A DNA stretch of 40,186 nucleotides from Methanoculleus chikugoensis (GTDB taxonomy: Archaea; Halobacteriota; Methanomicrobia; Methanomicrobiales; Methanoculleaceae): positions 1 through 40,186 of the forward strand of contig NZ_FMID01000011.1 of NCBI RefSeq assembly GCF_900095385.1. Direction: 5' to 3'. Made by a program: the position numbers and the translations under genes. Of this stretch, positions 7,463-15,500 are shown one piece after another. Every line of letters begins with the position of its first letter. The stretch's first letter is position 1. Under the pieces are notes generated by a model that was not told the origin of the DNA, made no database searches, and saw only the letters and a program-made list of their open reading frames with translations.

Positions 7463-8562
7463 GGTTTGTGCCGGCGGCAGCAGCAACCTCAGAGGTTCTG
7501 GTTGAGCAGCCGATGCCTGTAGTTGCGGCAAACGGGCAGACACTGCCCGGCTCACTTTTTACGATCGATGAGAATGTGAAAAAAGCAACGCCTCATTGGG
7601 CATTGTTTGCTGCCGATGAACAAGGAAAGAGAAATGCCCTGAATGATTTGAAGATGACTCAAATTTCCGATGAGAAAAAACAGATGTTATCTGAAGGGCT
7701 CATGGAAATCTGGGCAAAGTATCCTGTGACTGTGACCCGACGTGACGGTCGAACTGAGGTGACTTTCGTATCTCCTGGTGAGCATACCTTGACCGAAGAG
7801 GAAAATTCCATCCAGGCTCAGGCCGATGAAGCGCTCGCCGAGTATCTGAACGACAAGTTTGCGGCTGAAAACAGCATCCGGTGGTGGGCGGCGCCCTGTC
7901 ATCAGGATATCATAGAGATCTCCTGTTTGAAGTGGGGTGTTTCATCCACGAATGCTACGTACGCTCACAACGCAGCAGACGATCCTGATTCTTGGTCTCC
8001 GGTTTGGCCCCCATCCGGGTTTGAGTGGTTGGATACCTTCATCCAGACTGTGTGTCATTCCTATGATCATTACTACGACCCTGTGCTTGGAACGGGCTAT
8101 GCTCCGGCACAATGTGAAAACTATGTAACCATTGCCGGGAACTACTACGATCAACCGTCGATGTACAATGCATATACAAACCTGGGATATTCAAGCCATT
8201 TCCTGACAGATGTAGGAAACCCGCTCCATACTGGCATGGAACTGGAACAGGCGCTGAATTCATGGGTTCACGGTGATTATGAGGCCTATGTCGCAACTAA
8301 CTGGGATCAGGATGGTGGAGAGGGATACAACTTCATATCCGTCATCCAGAACAACTGGTATTATTACACCATAACCGATCCGTCAAGTTCGACGCAGTCA
8401 CTTGCTGGGTATGCGAAGAACTACGATGATGAACTTTACTATTTGGTGTATAATCACCGGTACACATTCGAAACCGACCCAGATGTCAGATCGATTACCG
8501 AGAACTGTCTCCTCGATACAGCGAAGTACACTCTCGGTCTGGTGAAATACATGAGAGATTGA
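7400..8562 (+). CDS. Secreted zinc-dependent phospholipase C, frameshifted signal peptide
   Basis: The mature part carries the zinc ligand pattern of bacterial zinc phospholipase C (alpha-toxin/PC-PLC fold): Trp-Trp and His near WWAAPCHQDIIE, an Asp/His segment HSYDHYYDP, the signature SSHFLTDVGNPLHTG (H-x3-D-x5-H) and HGDYE (H-x3-E). It should hydrolyse phospholipid head groups or a related phosphodiester outside the cell. The ATG at 7400 (GGAG upstream) opens a normal signal peptide (MKAKAGMRAFSMLLALLLVS), but this frame breaks at a TTT run (7465-7467). With one more T it would continue as VGFVPAAAATSEV and give a clean cleavage site. The intact long frame is otherwise open from upstream of 7400 to 8562. 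A sequencing error, slippage or a real mutation are all possible. Confidence 0.75.
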
Positions 8563-8584
8563 GGAGGCTCTCCCTCCTCTTTTA
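8561..8584 (+). terminator. Hairpin plus T-tract after phospholipase gene
   Basis: GAGGAGG (8561-8567) pairs with CCTCCTC (8573-8579) around a five-base loop and is followed by TTTT. It overlaps the phospholipase stop codon. Confidence 0.5.
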
Positions 8585-8599
8585 TCGGTGAGATTTACT

Positions 8600-9154
8600 A
8601 TGGAGCCAATGTTTTCATACCTGTCTGTTGTCATCTTTGTCTTGCTTATTGTTCTCCTTCCGGCTATCTTCATCGGCGTTCTCTCCCTGGGGTTCTATCA
8701 CGTTTTCGCGAAGGCGCAACACGTTACAGGCAAACTTGCTCCGATTTTGATCGGGTTGCTCCTGGCCGTTCTGGTGCCAGTTCTCTCCTTCGTGCCGTTG
8801 ATCCGACCGGTTTTACCGGTACTGAACCTGGTGATCATACTGATGGGTGTGTTGACGCCGTTCATGCTAATCCGGAGTCACTTTCCCGATCAACATCTCT
8901 CCAAAATTCTCTTCTCCGGGTCCGTGATCACGGTAGCCCTGCTTCTGGTCTACGGGTTTGCAACGGCGTTCGGGGATGAAGGCACCGGTTCACCAGCCAT
9001 CCAGTTGCTGACGTCTCTGCCCTTGCCCGAAATGGGCTTTCTCATCATGAGCTTGATTATCCTGTACCTAGAGGCTGCGCTCATATCCGTCGTCGTATTC
9101 GGTGTCATACTCGTGGTCGTAATCGCATTTCGACGAGAGGTACAGAGTGGATAA
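8600..9154 (+). CDS. Small multi-pass membrane protein
   Basis: A 184-residue protein with five to six strongly hydrophobic helices spread from residue 5 to the end and a short basic C-terminal tail (FRREVQSG). The ATG at 8600 is preferred because GGTGA lies eight bases upstream; a GTG at 8588 is in the same frame. The gene directly follows the phospholipase hairpin. I recognise no family. Its location suggests co-evolution with the surrounding secreted genes, but no partner is evident. Confidence 0.65.
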   Translation: MEPMFSYLSVVIFVLLIVLLPAIFIGVLSLGFYHVFAKAQHVTGKLAPILIGLLLAVLVPVLSFVPLIRPVLPVLNLVIILMGVLTPFMLIRSHFPDQHLSKILFSGSVITVALLLVYGFATAFGDEGTGSPAIQLLTSLPLPEMGFLIMSLIILYLEAALISVVVFGVILVVVIAFRREVQSG

Positions 9155-9309
9155 CTTGCCTGGGAGCACCAGAGTTGTGCATGCTGAAGGGACACCCCAG
9201 AAAAAGGAGATCTGCAGAATCGTAAGTACACCCGGAGTTTTGCATTCAATTGCGGGTCCTTCCACCAGGAGGGATGAACTATGCAACGCAACCATATCAA
9301 GGAGCAAAC

Positions 9310-9499
9310 GTGATACCAACTGCATACAGATGGCTCGGCATCCTGATGATCGGCTCTGCCTTCTGCTGGTCTTCGCGGCAGGGTGCCTTGTGCCGGAATA
9401 CGGGGTGGGCCGCGACATCATGGTCTTTAAAGTCGACGCCAGCGGAACAGACAGTGGCAGACGGTCATCGATACCGGAGGAGACGATACAGCAACGAGC
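9310..9499 (+). pseudogene. Displaced N-terminal coding part of propeller lipoprotein
   Basis: A GTG at 9310 with AAGGAG five bases upstream opens MIPTAYRWLGILMIGSA. The frame then breaks at CC (9359-9360). One extra C would continue as LLLVFAAGC, a perfect lipobox. The next segment, VGRDIMVFKVDASGT, breaks at GA (9450-9451). One extra A would read EQWQTVIDTGGDDTATSMVQ and join the long frame that follows. Two missing bases therefore separate a normal lipoprotein start from the intact body of the gene. Confidence 0.6.
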
Positions 9500-10462
9500 A
9501 TGGTCCAGACGGCAGACGGCGGGTACCTCATTGGGGGAGAGGTCCGGCCCTGGCGCGGGGAACAGTCCTACGGGGTCTTCAAACTCGACGGCGACGGTTC
9601 CGTCGTCTGGAACGCCAACGGTAGAGGTCCTCCGGTCTCTTCAGTCGCCGAGACAGCCGGGGGCACCGTCGTAGCGGTGGGGGAGTCGGGGGTCCTGCTC
9701 CTCGATCCTGCAGGGAACATTCTGGATGGCGACGTCGAGGCCGATGGCATCCTGCAATCGGTCGTCGGAACCGCTGACGGTGGATTTGCCGTCGCCGGGA
9801 CCACCGGCGAAGATCTTCTGGTGCTCAAATGGGATCGAGACCAGACACAGGAGTGGCAAAAGACCTACGGGACCGGCGACCAGGACAGCGCGAGGGCCGT
9901 CATCCAGACATCGGACGGCGGGTACCTGGTGAGCGGCACGACTTATCTTCCGAACCGGAACGGCTCTGACGTGTGGCTGCTTCGACTGGATGCTGTAGGT
10001 GATCTGCTCTGGGAGGCGACGCTCGGCAGTCCGTCGCAGTACAACCATGTAGTCTTCATGGACGAGGCACCGGGGGGCGAATGTACCGTTGTCTACAACA
10101 ACGTAACGCTGGAGGAGGTCGTCTTCGATCGGGATGGAAACGTGATCGGGGAGAGGACGCTCAATGCGTCGGCGCCGATCATCAAAACGGCTGATGAAGG
10201 ATATGTATTTGGGACTGTCACATACCATTCCGCGTCCCGGTTCCTGATCCTCCCCGCCCGGGTAGGCGTTCCTCATATCATCAAACTCAACGCCGATGGA
10301 CTCCGGGAGTGGGATACCAAACTGAACGCCACATTCGAACTGATAGGCGACGCAGTCTCGGTCACCCAGACCGCCAATGGTGGGTATGCCCTCCTGGTGA
10401 ACCGACATGACTATCCGGAGGAGCCCCGGTGGCCCTCCACACGAAATTTCCCCTTCTGGTGA
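9500..10462 (+). CDS. Beta-propeller-like lipoprotein, intact C-terminal body
   Basis: A 320-residue open frame made of about five repeats of 45-60 residues with the pattern T-x-DGGY-x(2)-G-G/T ... LD-x(2)-G-x(3)-W: QTADGGYLIGGEV, GTADGGFAVAGTT, QTSDGGYLVSGTT, KTADEGYVFGTVT and QTANGGYALLVN. This is the repeat type of archaeal and bacterial extracellular beta-propeller proteins annotated as delta-60 or WD40-like repeats. The first repeat begins upstream in another frame (9310-9499), so the ATG at 9500 is internal and the true gene starts at 9310. The C-terminus (RNFPFW) is abrupt and might also be altered. Likely an extracellular binding protein with unknown ligand. Confidence 0.65.
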   Translation: MVQTADGGYLIGGEVRPWRGEQSYGVFKLDGDGSVVWNANGRGPPVSSVAETAGGTVVAVGESGVLLLDPAGNILDGDVEADGILQSVVGTADGGFAVAGTTGEDLLVLKWDRDQTQEWQKTYGTGDQDSARAVIQTSDGGYLVSGTTYLPNRNGSDVWLLRLDAVGDLLWEATLGSPSQYNHVVFMDEAPGGECTVVYNNVTLEEVVFDRDGNVIGERTLNASAPIIKTADEGYVFGTVTYHSASRFLILPARVGVPHIIKLNADGLREWDTKLNATFELIGDAVSVTQTANGGYALLVNRHDYPEEPRWPSTRNFPFW

Positions 10463-10489
10463 GTGCAGATATCGGCAATAGTTCCCAGA

Positions 10490-10518
10490 AGGGGGGAGCG
10501 GGCTTGCCCCTCCCCCCT
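10490..10518. repeat. G/C-only hairpin between secreted genes
   Basis: AGGGGGGAG (10490-10498) is complementary to CTCCCCCCT (10510-10518) with a possible inner GGG/CCC pairing. No T-tract follows, so it is a stem-loop rather than a clear intrinsic terminator. Confidence 0.4.
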
Positions 10519-10546
10519 CAGAGCAGATCGCATGTGGTGTGCTGAA

Positions 10547-11401
10547 ATGATCCAGAAAAATCCCCTGCTCCCGGCCCTGCTCCTGGTGGCCGTGGCTACG
10601 GCGCTGGCGGCAGGTTTTGCGGTTTTCGGGCCCGGTGCGGAGGTCGCCGGTACCACAACCCCACAGGAGAGAGCCCTGGTCCATATCGACTCTTTCACGG
10701 AGAAGAGGGGCGCCTTGGCCTGGGATCCCGGCGACCTCGGGATCCCGTCGTCAGTCCGGCGGTACGACCTCGCTGTCTACGATACGCAGGCAATCCGGGA
10801 CCGCCTGCTCCGCGGCGAACCGCTGACCGTGTACATCGCCGGGCAACCCTATGCGGCGGATCTACAGGAGTCGTTGCACGACCCCGAATCCCGCAGCGTG
10901 GGGAGGCACTCCTTCACCGGCACGCTTACCGGGGGCGGCGAGGCGCTTCTGACCGTCAGCGACAGCGTTTTTCTCGCCCTGTTCAGAATCGGCGGTGTCG
11001 AGTACTACGTGGAGAGCACGGGACAACACGATACCGTATTCCCGGAGAGGATTCTCCACTACGTCTACTCTTCCGCCGACGTCGTACCGGAGGGCCCGCC
11101 CGCGATGCTGAGCGGCTGCTACCTCATATTGCACAACATTAGCAACGGGAGGGCGGAACATTACGGGTTCGAGCTTCCTGCAAACTGGACCGGGGCCGAC
11201 TTCCGGAGCGCCGGGTACGATATCGCCCGGCTCACCGATGCCGATCTCGCCGAACTCCCCACAGTGAACGAGACCCTCCATAGCGGCGGCCTGGAGGTGC
11301 CGCTATCCGAAGACGAGGCGGGGCGTATCGCAAAGAGTTACCGGGGGAAGATCGTGGAGTATCGTGGGAGTTACTATCTGATCGGCTTCATCGAAAGTTA
11401 G
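10547..11401 (+). CDS. Secreted or anchored protein of unknown function
   Basis: A 284-residue protein that begins with a hydrophobic segment (PLLPALLLVAVATALAAGFAVF), either a signal peptide or an N-terminal anchor. Upstream in-frame starts at 10463 and 10532 exist, but 10547 gives a normal signal. The body contains a beta-rich part (residues about 75-160: TVYIAGQPYAADLQ, FTGTLTGGGEALLTVSDSVF, GVEYYVESTGQHDTVF). The end (YRGKIVEYRGSYYLIGFIES) resembles the way several archaeal exported domains finish. The part around residues 75-150 recalls the secreted propeptide-like domain seen before archaeal surface proteases, but the similarity is weak and I assign no function. Confidence 0.65.
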   Translation: MIQKNPLLPALLLVAVATALAAGFAVFGPGAEVAGTTTPQERALVHIDSFTEKRGALAWDPGDLGIPSSVRRYDLAVYDTQAIRDRLLRGEPLTVYIAGQPYAADLQESLHDPESRSVGRHSFTGTLTGGGEALLTVSDSVFLALFRIGGVEYYVESTGQHDTVFPERILHYVYSSADVVPEGPPAMLSGCYLILHNISNGRAEHYGFELPANWTGADFRSAGYDIARLTDADLAELPTVNETLHSGGLEVPLSEDEAGRIAKSYRGKIVEYRGSYYLIGFIES

Positions 11402-11589
11402 GCGGTACCGGGGGTGAGGCAGGGAATTCCGGTCCCACACCCCGGGAGCAGAACGGATAAAAGTTGTTCGATGTGGAGATTTCAACACAAGACAAATCCG
11501 GGGGACAAAATGGACAGTTGCAAACTACTACTCCGGATAAGGAAGGCGTCCCAAATGGTCTGCACACCGACGGTCAGGAGGACTGAAAG
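11402..11589 (+). promoter_or_regulatory. Promoter and possible leader ORF region
   Basis: GGATAAAAG at 11455-11463 is a plausible TATA element. A 27-codon frame opens at 11510 with GGGGGA upstream and ends at 11593, overlapping the ATG of the next gene by four bases. It may be a short upstream ORF coupled to the lipoprotein gene, or chance. Confidence 0.3.
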
Positions 11590-12597
11590 ATGAGGAAAAC
11601 GCCACCCGTTATCGTTTTGCTGGTTCTCCTGACATGCATGGCAGGTTGCTGCACCGATGGGACAGTCGGCGTTGCAGGCCCTTCCGGCGACATGCAGGAG
11701 ACATCGATGCAACAGTGCCCCGGCATCAACGTATCGGAGATCCCCGTAGCCACTCCAGAGTTGATTCAAACAAATGGCTCGTACATCGCCGGGATTGCAC
11801 TCAGCGACGAACGGGCGCAGGCTCTCATCCGACATGGCGGCAAACCCGAATCGATTGCCGTGCTCTTCCATTCTTGCCCGCGAAACGACCCTTACTGCAA
11901 CCGGAACCCGAGCCTCGTCATCCGTTACGGGGAGATCCGGCTTGCCATCACCGTCGACGAGGCAGCCGGGACGGTGCTCGGCGGCTTTGCGCTCGTGCCG
12001 AACACCCCGGACCCGAACAAGCCCTCTCCGACGTATTACAAGATCCATGATCTCTCGACCGGGACTGATACCGTCTACCTGGGGAACGCTCCGATTATGA
12101 CCTACAACAAGACAGCGCTCCTGTACCTGAACGAGTCATATGGTTACTCTATCGGGGCGGTGACGAATCCCGCTCCGCCACTTGCGATAACCCCCGTCAT
12201 CGTGTATACGCTAAAAGAGGCGCACGAAAAGTTTGGTATGGATCTCCCGGCACCATCGTATCTGCCGGATGGCTACTCTTTTTCATATGCATTACAGTAT
12301 GGCGAACCGGACAACAGAACATCCCTGATCTACGCAAAAGGTAAGGATGAATTTCATATCACACAGGTGCCTGTCCCAGGCAACCCCTGCCCCGGACTGA
12401 AAACCACAGGTTCTGTTGGGGTGACGATCGACGGGACAGACGGAACGTTTACTCCCGGAGACGGGGAAAACGTGCTTCGCTGGAATGACAGCCACTATGC
12501 ATACTGCCTTTCCGGCACACAGGAAATGAATGAGATGGCGGCGATTGCAGCATCGGTGAAGGAACATGCCGGAGGTGGGATCGCCGCTCCCATTTAG
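11590..12597 (+). CDS. Lipoprotein with DUF4367-like C-terminal domain
   Basis: A 335-residue lipoprotein: signal peptide residues 1-18 with lipobox (TCMAGC), so anchored outside the membrane. An AGGAGG ribosome site lies eight bases before the ATG. A first domain covers about residues 35-140 and ends with an APEHxx-like strand pattern; it is of unknown type. The C-terminal domain (about 205-335) starts with EAHEKFGMDLPAPSYLPDGY and ends with a W-x-DSHYAYCLSGT segment followed by a helix of the type EMNEMAAIAASV. That layout is the DUF4367 pattern, found in anti-sigma-like and sporulation-linked bacterial proteins and widely in methanogen lipoproteins. Function is unknown. Confidence 0.75.
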   Translation: MRKTPPVIVLLVLLTCMAGCCTDGTVGVAGPSGDMQETSMQQCPGINVSEIPVATPELIQTNGSYIAGIALSDERAQALIRHGGKPESIAVLFHSCPRNDPYCNRNPSLVIRYGEIRLAITVDEAAGTVLGGFALVPNTPDPNKPSPTYYKIHDLSTGTDTVYLGNAPIMTYNKTALLYLNESYGYSIGAVTNPAPPLAITPVIVYTLKEAHEKFGMDLPAPSYLPDGYSFSYALQYGEPDNRTSLIYAKGKDEFHITQVPVPGNPCPGLKTTGSVGVTIDGTDGTFTPGDGENVLRWNDSHYAYCLSGTQEMNEMAAIAASVKEHAGGGIAAPI

Positions 12598-12615
12598 ATG
12601 AGCCGGTTTTTGAGT

Positions 12616-12709
12616 TGGTGTTTGTCCCATGAACAAATTATCCCAATACAGGCCATTGAACAATCGTGGATGCCGCAGGCGCCGCCTGCAAGATTGAGGA
12701 GGCCCGAAC
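12616..12709 (+). promoter_or_regulatory. Leader cassette, copy C (core only)
   Basis: TGGTGTTTGTCCCAT (12616-12630) is identical to copies A and B. The second dyad is kept as a symmetric site with different arms (ATTGAACAAT, 12655-12664). The third is GCAGGCgccGCCTGC (12675-12689) with a changed loop. A GAGGAGG ribosome site follows directly. The hairpin and signal-peptide part of the long cassette is absent. Confidence 0.65.
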
Positions 12710-13258
12710 ATGAGTAGATTTCCGGTCCCAATGTTGCTATTCGCCGTCGTCTTTAGCCTCTCTGCAGGACTGTGCCTCTCCGAAAGCCTCTGTGATCAGG
12801 AGCCGGCAACATCCGCCGGGAAACTCCAGTCATCCCGGCCGGCATTCACCGGACAGGACGTCGAACATCTCAAAGCCAGCCTGAACAGGCAAGAACCCGT
12901 TACTATCACGCTCGGAGGGCTTCCCTTCTCAAAGGGCGGGAAGAGCGCAAACCTGGAAAACTTCACTGCTGCCACGAAAGATCTGATATGGGGACACTAC
13001 CTCTATCCCAACGGGTCTCTGATCGGTTTCAGCTACGACATTGACGGGTACCTCCGGGTGAATATCTGGAACGGCCCGCCTCCACCGGAGAACGTCTCTT
13101 CGGTCGAGACATTGTATGCGATGCTTGACGAGCGGGCAAAGGAGATGGGAATCGAGAACATCCCGGTGAAGTTCACGGTATTCATCTCCCCGCCGGAATC
13201 GGTCTATAGTCCTCAACTGGATCTCTCAGGATGGATGCGTCTATGCGGTGCAACGTGA
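12710..13258 (+). CDS. Secreted protein of unknown function
   Basis: A 182-residue exported protein. Residues 1-26 form a signal peptide (MSRFPVPMLLFAVVFSLSAG then a Ser/Cys-rich region). The mature part begins with a low-complexity linker to about residue 50, then a compact alpha/beta domain: LKASLNRQEPVTITLGGLPF, GHYLYPNGSLIGFSYDIDGY, then a helix LYAMLDERAKEMGIENIPVKF and a final strand segment. I recognise no family. The ATG is preceded by GAGGAGG at a good distance. It is the third gene in the window controlled by the shared leader core. The MITE-like element follows 26 bp after the stop. Confidence 0.65.
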   Translation: MSRFPVPMLLFAVVFSLSAGLCLSESLCDQEPATSAGKLQSSRPAFTGQDVEHLKASLNRQEPVTITLGGLPFSKGGKSANLENFTAATKDLIWGHYLYPNGSLIGFSYDIDGYLRVNIWNGPPPPENVSSVETLYAMLDERAKEMGIENIPVKFTVFISPPESVYSPQLDLSGWMRLCGAT

Positions 13259-13284
13259 GGGAGGCATAATCCCCAGGACCGTAG

Positions 13285-13424
13285 TGGACCATTGCATCTA
13301 AATTCCATACAACATCGCCTCATGCGAAGGTCTTGATTTCTATCCCTGGCTTCCCTTCGCGTCCTCCCGCGTGAGGCGGTAAACCTCCACGCATCAAGAC
13401 CAACAAAATAAGTGAAACGGTCCA
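13285..13424. mobile_element. MITE-like 140-bp inverted-repeat element
   Basis: The ends are imperfect inverted repeats. The left end starts TGGACCATTGCA and the right end, read on the other strand, starts TGGACCGTTTCA; about 14 of 20 positions agree. The four bases GTAG occur on both sides (13281-13284 and 13425-13428), as a target-site duplication would. The inside holds no ORF but strong dyads: GGTCTTGAT (13329-13337) with ATCAAGACC (13393-13401), and GCGAAGG (13324-13330) with CCTTCGC (13354-13360). The left-end 11-mer TGGACCATTGC also occurs at 38569. Confidence 0.5.
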
Positions 13425-13439
13425 GTAGGGCGATCCCCC

Positions 13440-14168
13440 CTATTCCCAGCAGAACGTCTCCATGTCGTACCCGGCGTGCGGCATCCCCGGCGGGACCATG
13501 TGACTCATGTGGACGCACCGGTAGTCCCTCGCCCCGACGTCGTGGGCGAACCTGACCGCCTCGGTGTAGTTCATGTGTTTGGTGATATTGTAGCTCTCGG
13601 GAGCGATGGCGTCGACGAAGAGGAGGTCGATATCGGCCTCTTCGAGGAGGTCGCGGCTTGCCGCCGGGATGTCCTCCCGCGTGTCGGCGGTGTAGGCGAC
13701 CGTCACGTCGTCGTGCTCGATGAGGAGCCCGCAGGTGTAGACCGGCGGGTGGTTCACCTCGAAGAAGGTGAAGGTCACGCCGAAGAGGTCGAAGGGTTCG
13801 TAGACCGGGACCGGGTGCTTCTCGAACGGGAGGAAGTGGAGATATCGCGAGCAGTAATCCATCACCGGCGGCGGCGCGTAGGGCGGAGGCACCTTCTGCA
13901 CCCGGTAGAACTCCCCGAACCCGATGAAGTGGTCGTAGTGGCCGTGCGACCAGAGGACGGCGTCGATGTGGGGGGAGCAGGCCCGGAGGAGCTGCTGGCG
14001 GAGATCCGGGGACGACTCGATAAGAATGTGCTTCTCCTCGATCTCGACGAGGAGGGACGTCCGGAGCCTCGACCTCCCCGCCGCGACCATCGCCCGGCAG
14101 TTCTCGCAGTCGCACCCCACCTTCGGCGTCCCGATGGCGTCCCCGGTCCCGAGCAGCGTGATCTGCAT
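13440..14168 (-). CDS. Metallo-beta-lactamase fold hydrolase, PhnP-like
   Basis: A 242-residue protein of the MBL superfamily. It opens with a strand LLGTGDAIGTP, has three cysteines (C19, C21, C24 in GCDCENC) that may bind a structural zinc as in PhnP-type phosphodiesterases, and carries the catalytic motif SHGHYDH (74-80). Later ligands are suggested by ADTRED and by the final HMSHMVPPG segment. The family cleaves phosphodiesters, often cyclic or nucleotide-derived ones, in the cytoplasm. Its start lies one base after the stop of the AAA ATPase gene, so it is the last gene of the map operon. The exact substrate cannot be read from the sequence. Confidence 0.88.
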   Translation of the reverse strand: MQITLLGTGDAIGTPKVGCDCENCRAMVAAGRSRLRTSLLVEIEEKHILIESSPDLRQQLLRACSPHIDAVLWSHGHYDHFIGFGEFYRVQKVPPPYAPPPVMDYCSRYLHFLPFEKHPVPVYEPFDLFGVTFTFFEVNHPPVYTCGLLIEHDDVTVAYTADTREDIPAASRDLLEEADIDLLFVDAIAPESYNITKHMNYTEAVRFAHDVGARDYRCVHMSHMVPPGMPHAGYDMETFCWE

Positions 14169-14169
14169 A

Positions 14170-15456
14170 TCAGCGCCCGGTTCGGATGACGTTCCTCTCC
14201 TCCGCCCGAAGGAGCCCCTGCTCGATGTCCGCCGGGTCGACCCGGTGCCGGTCTTCCATCAGCGCCGACATCACCGCCTCTTTCACCATCATCCGCAGAT
14301 CGGAGCCCGAGAAGCCTTCCGTCCGGGCGGCAAGGTCCGCGAAGTCGCAGTCGCACTCGATCGTGGCGGCGACCTTCTCGAGGATCGCCTGCCGCATCGC
14401 CTGGTCGGGGAGCGGGAACTCCACCACCTCATCGAACCGCCGCCAGGCCGCCTCGTCGAGGATACGGGGGTGGTTCGTCGCCCCGATGAGGAGGACGCCG
14501 TTCTTGACGAAACTGATCTGGTCGATGTTCTTGAGGAGCATGTTCACCGCGCGCTTCATCGCGCCGTGGTCGTCGCTGACCCGGGTCTTTGCGACGAAGT
14601 CGAACTCGTCGATGAAGAGGATGCAGGGGGTGAGTTTCTTCGCGAGATCGAAGATCCGGTCGATGTTCTTCGAGGTCTCGCCGAGATACTGGGAGGTGAC
14701 CATCGCGAGACGGACCTCGAGCACCGGCATGTGGAGTTCCCGCGACATCGCGAGCGCGAGCGAGGTCTTCCCGGTTCCGGGCGGGCCGACGAAGAGGAGC
14801 CGGCCGAACTCGTAGATGCCGTGCCGTTTTAAGAAGTCGCGGTGCTCTAGGGCGACGGCGATCTTCTTGATCGTCTCCTCCTGGCGCGGAGTGCAGACCA
14901 GTTTTGCAAGCGAGAACTCGACCTCGTCCGGCGCGCTGATGATGATGAGGTCGCGGGCCTCCCGCATCTCCTCGCTCTCTCCGATGATCCGGGAGACCCT
15001 CGCCTCCACATACTCCTTCGTATCCTCGAACCGGCGATTCTTCACCCGGACATCGCGATACCGGACTTCGATGCCGTCTTTCCCGTCAAAGAAGTACGCG
15101 AGAACGGGGTTCTCCCCGACCCTCTCCTTCCCGCCCTTCTTGAGGAACCACCCCGCCGCCGTATCGAGCGAAGGGAGGTTCAGCCGCTGGCCGAATTCGT
15201 CGTACCCGACGAACGGGTTTGCGCGAACGGCCTGGCAGACGGCGTCCGGGGTGCCGAACACCTTCCTGATCGCTCCCTCGCTCACGATCAGGGGACGCTT
15301 CACCTCGGGGTTTCCGCCGCTCCCGGCACCGAAGAACCCCCGGCAGCGCGGGCTAAGGTCGTTGATATCGAGTTCCTCGTTCCGGTTGAATATCTCCGCG
15401 GTGAGCAGGAGTTCCATGACGGCGAGGACGTCACGTGTACCAGTGTCGCCGGTCAT
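14170..15456 (-). CDS. AAA family ATPase
   Basis: A 428-residue protein. The first 190 residues form an N-domain of unknown fold with a helical start (VLAVMELLLTAEIFNRNEEL) that may bind a substrate or partner. One AAA module follows: Walker A GPPGTGKT (224-231), Walker B ILFIDEFD (279-286), sensor-1 Asn in GATNHP (about 328), arginines in AWRRFDEV (339-340) and a sensor-2 region GFSGSDL (381-387). All catalytic positions look intact. Single-module AAA proteins of this kind act as hexameric remodelling machines. It follows map by 44 bp and overlaps nothing; it is followed by the MBL gene at one base. The operon suggests a role linked to protein maturation or quality control, which is inference. 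Confidence 0.88.
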   Translation of the reverse strand: MTGDTGTRDVLAVMELLLTAEIFNRNEELDINDLSPRCRGFFGAGSGGNPEVKRPLIVSEGAIRKVFGTPDAVCQAVRANPFVGYDEFGQRLNLPSLDTAAGWFLKKGGKERVGENPVLAYFFDGKDGIEVRYRDVRVKNRRFEDTKEYVEARVSRIIGESEEMREARDLIIISAPDEVEFSLAKLVCTPRQEETIKKIAVALEHRDFLKRHGIYEFGRLLFVGPPGTGKTSLALAMSRELHMPVLEVRLAMVTSQYLGETSKNIDRIFDLAKKLTPCILFIDEFDFVAKTRVSDDHGAMKRAVNMLLKNIDQISFVKNGVLLIGATNHPRILDEAAWRRFDEVVEFPLPDQAMRQAILEKVAATIECDCDFADLAARTEGFSGSDLRMMVKEAVMSALMEDRHRVDPADIEQGLLRAEERNVIRTGR

Positions 15457-15500
15457 ATCTATGAGCAGACATATTTGCGCGCGGCATCAATAAGCGTAAC

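Noticed and set aside
9641-10684. Minus-strand frame of 347 codons
   Set aside because: Antisense of the propeller lipoprotein and next gene; no start site and no domain.
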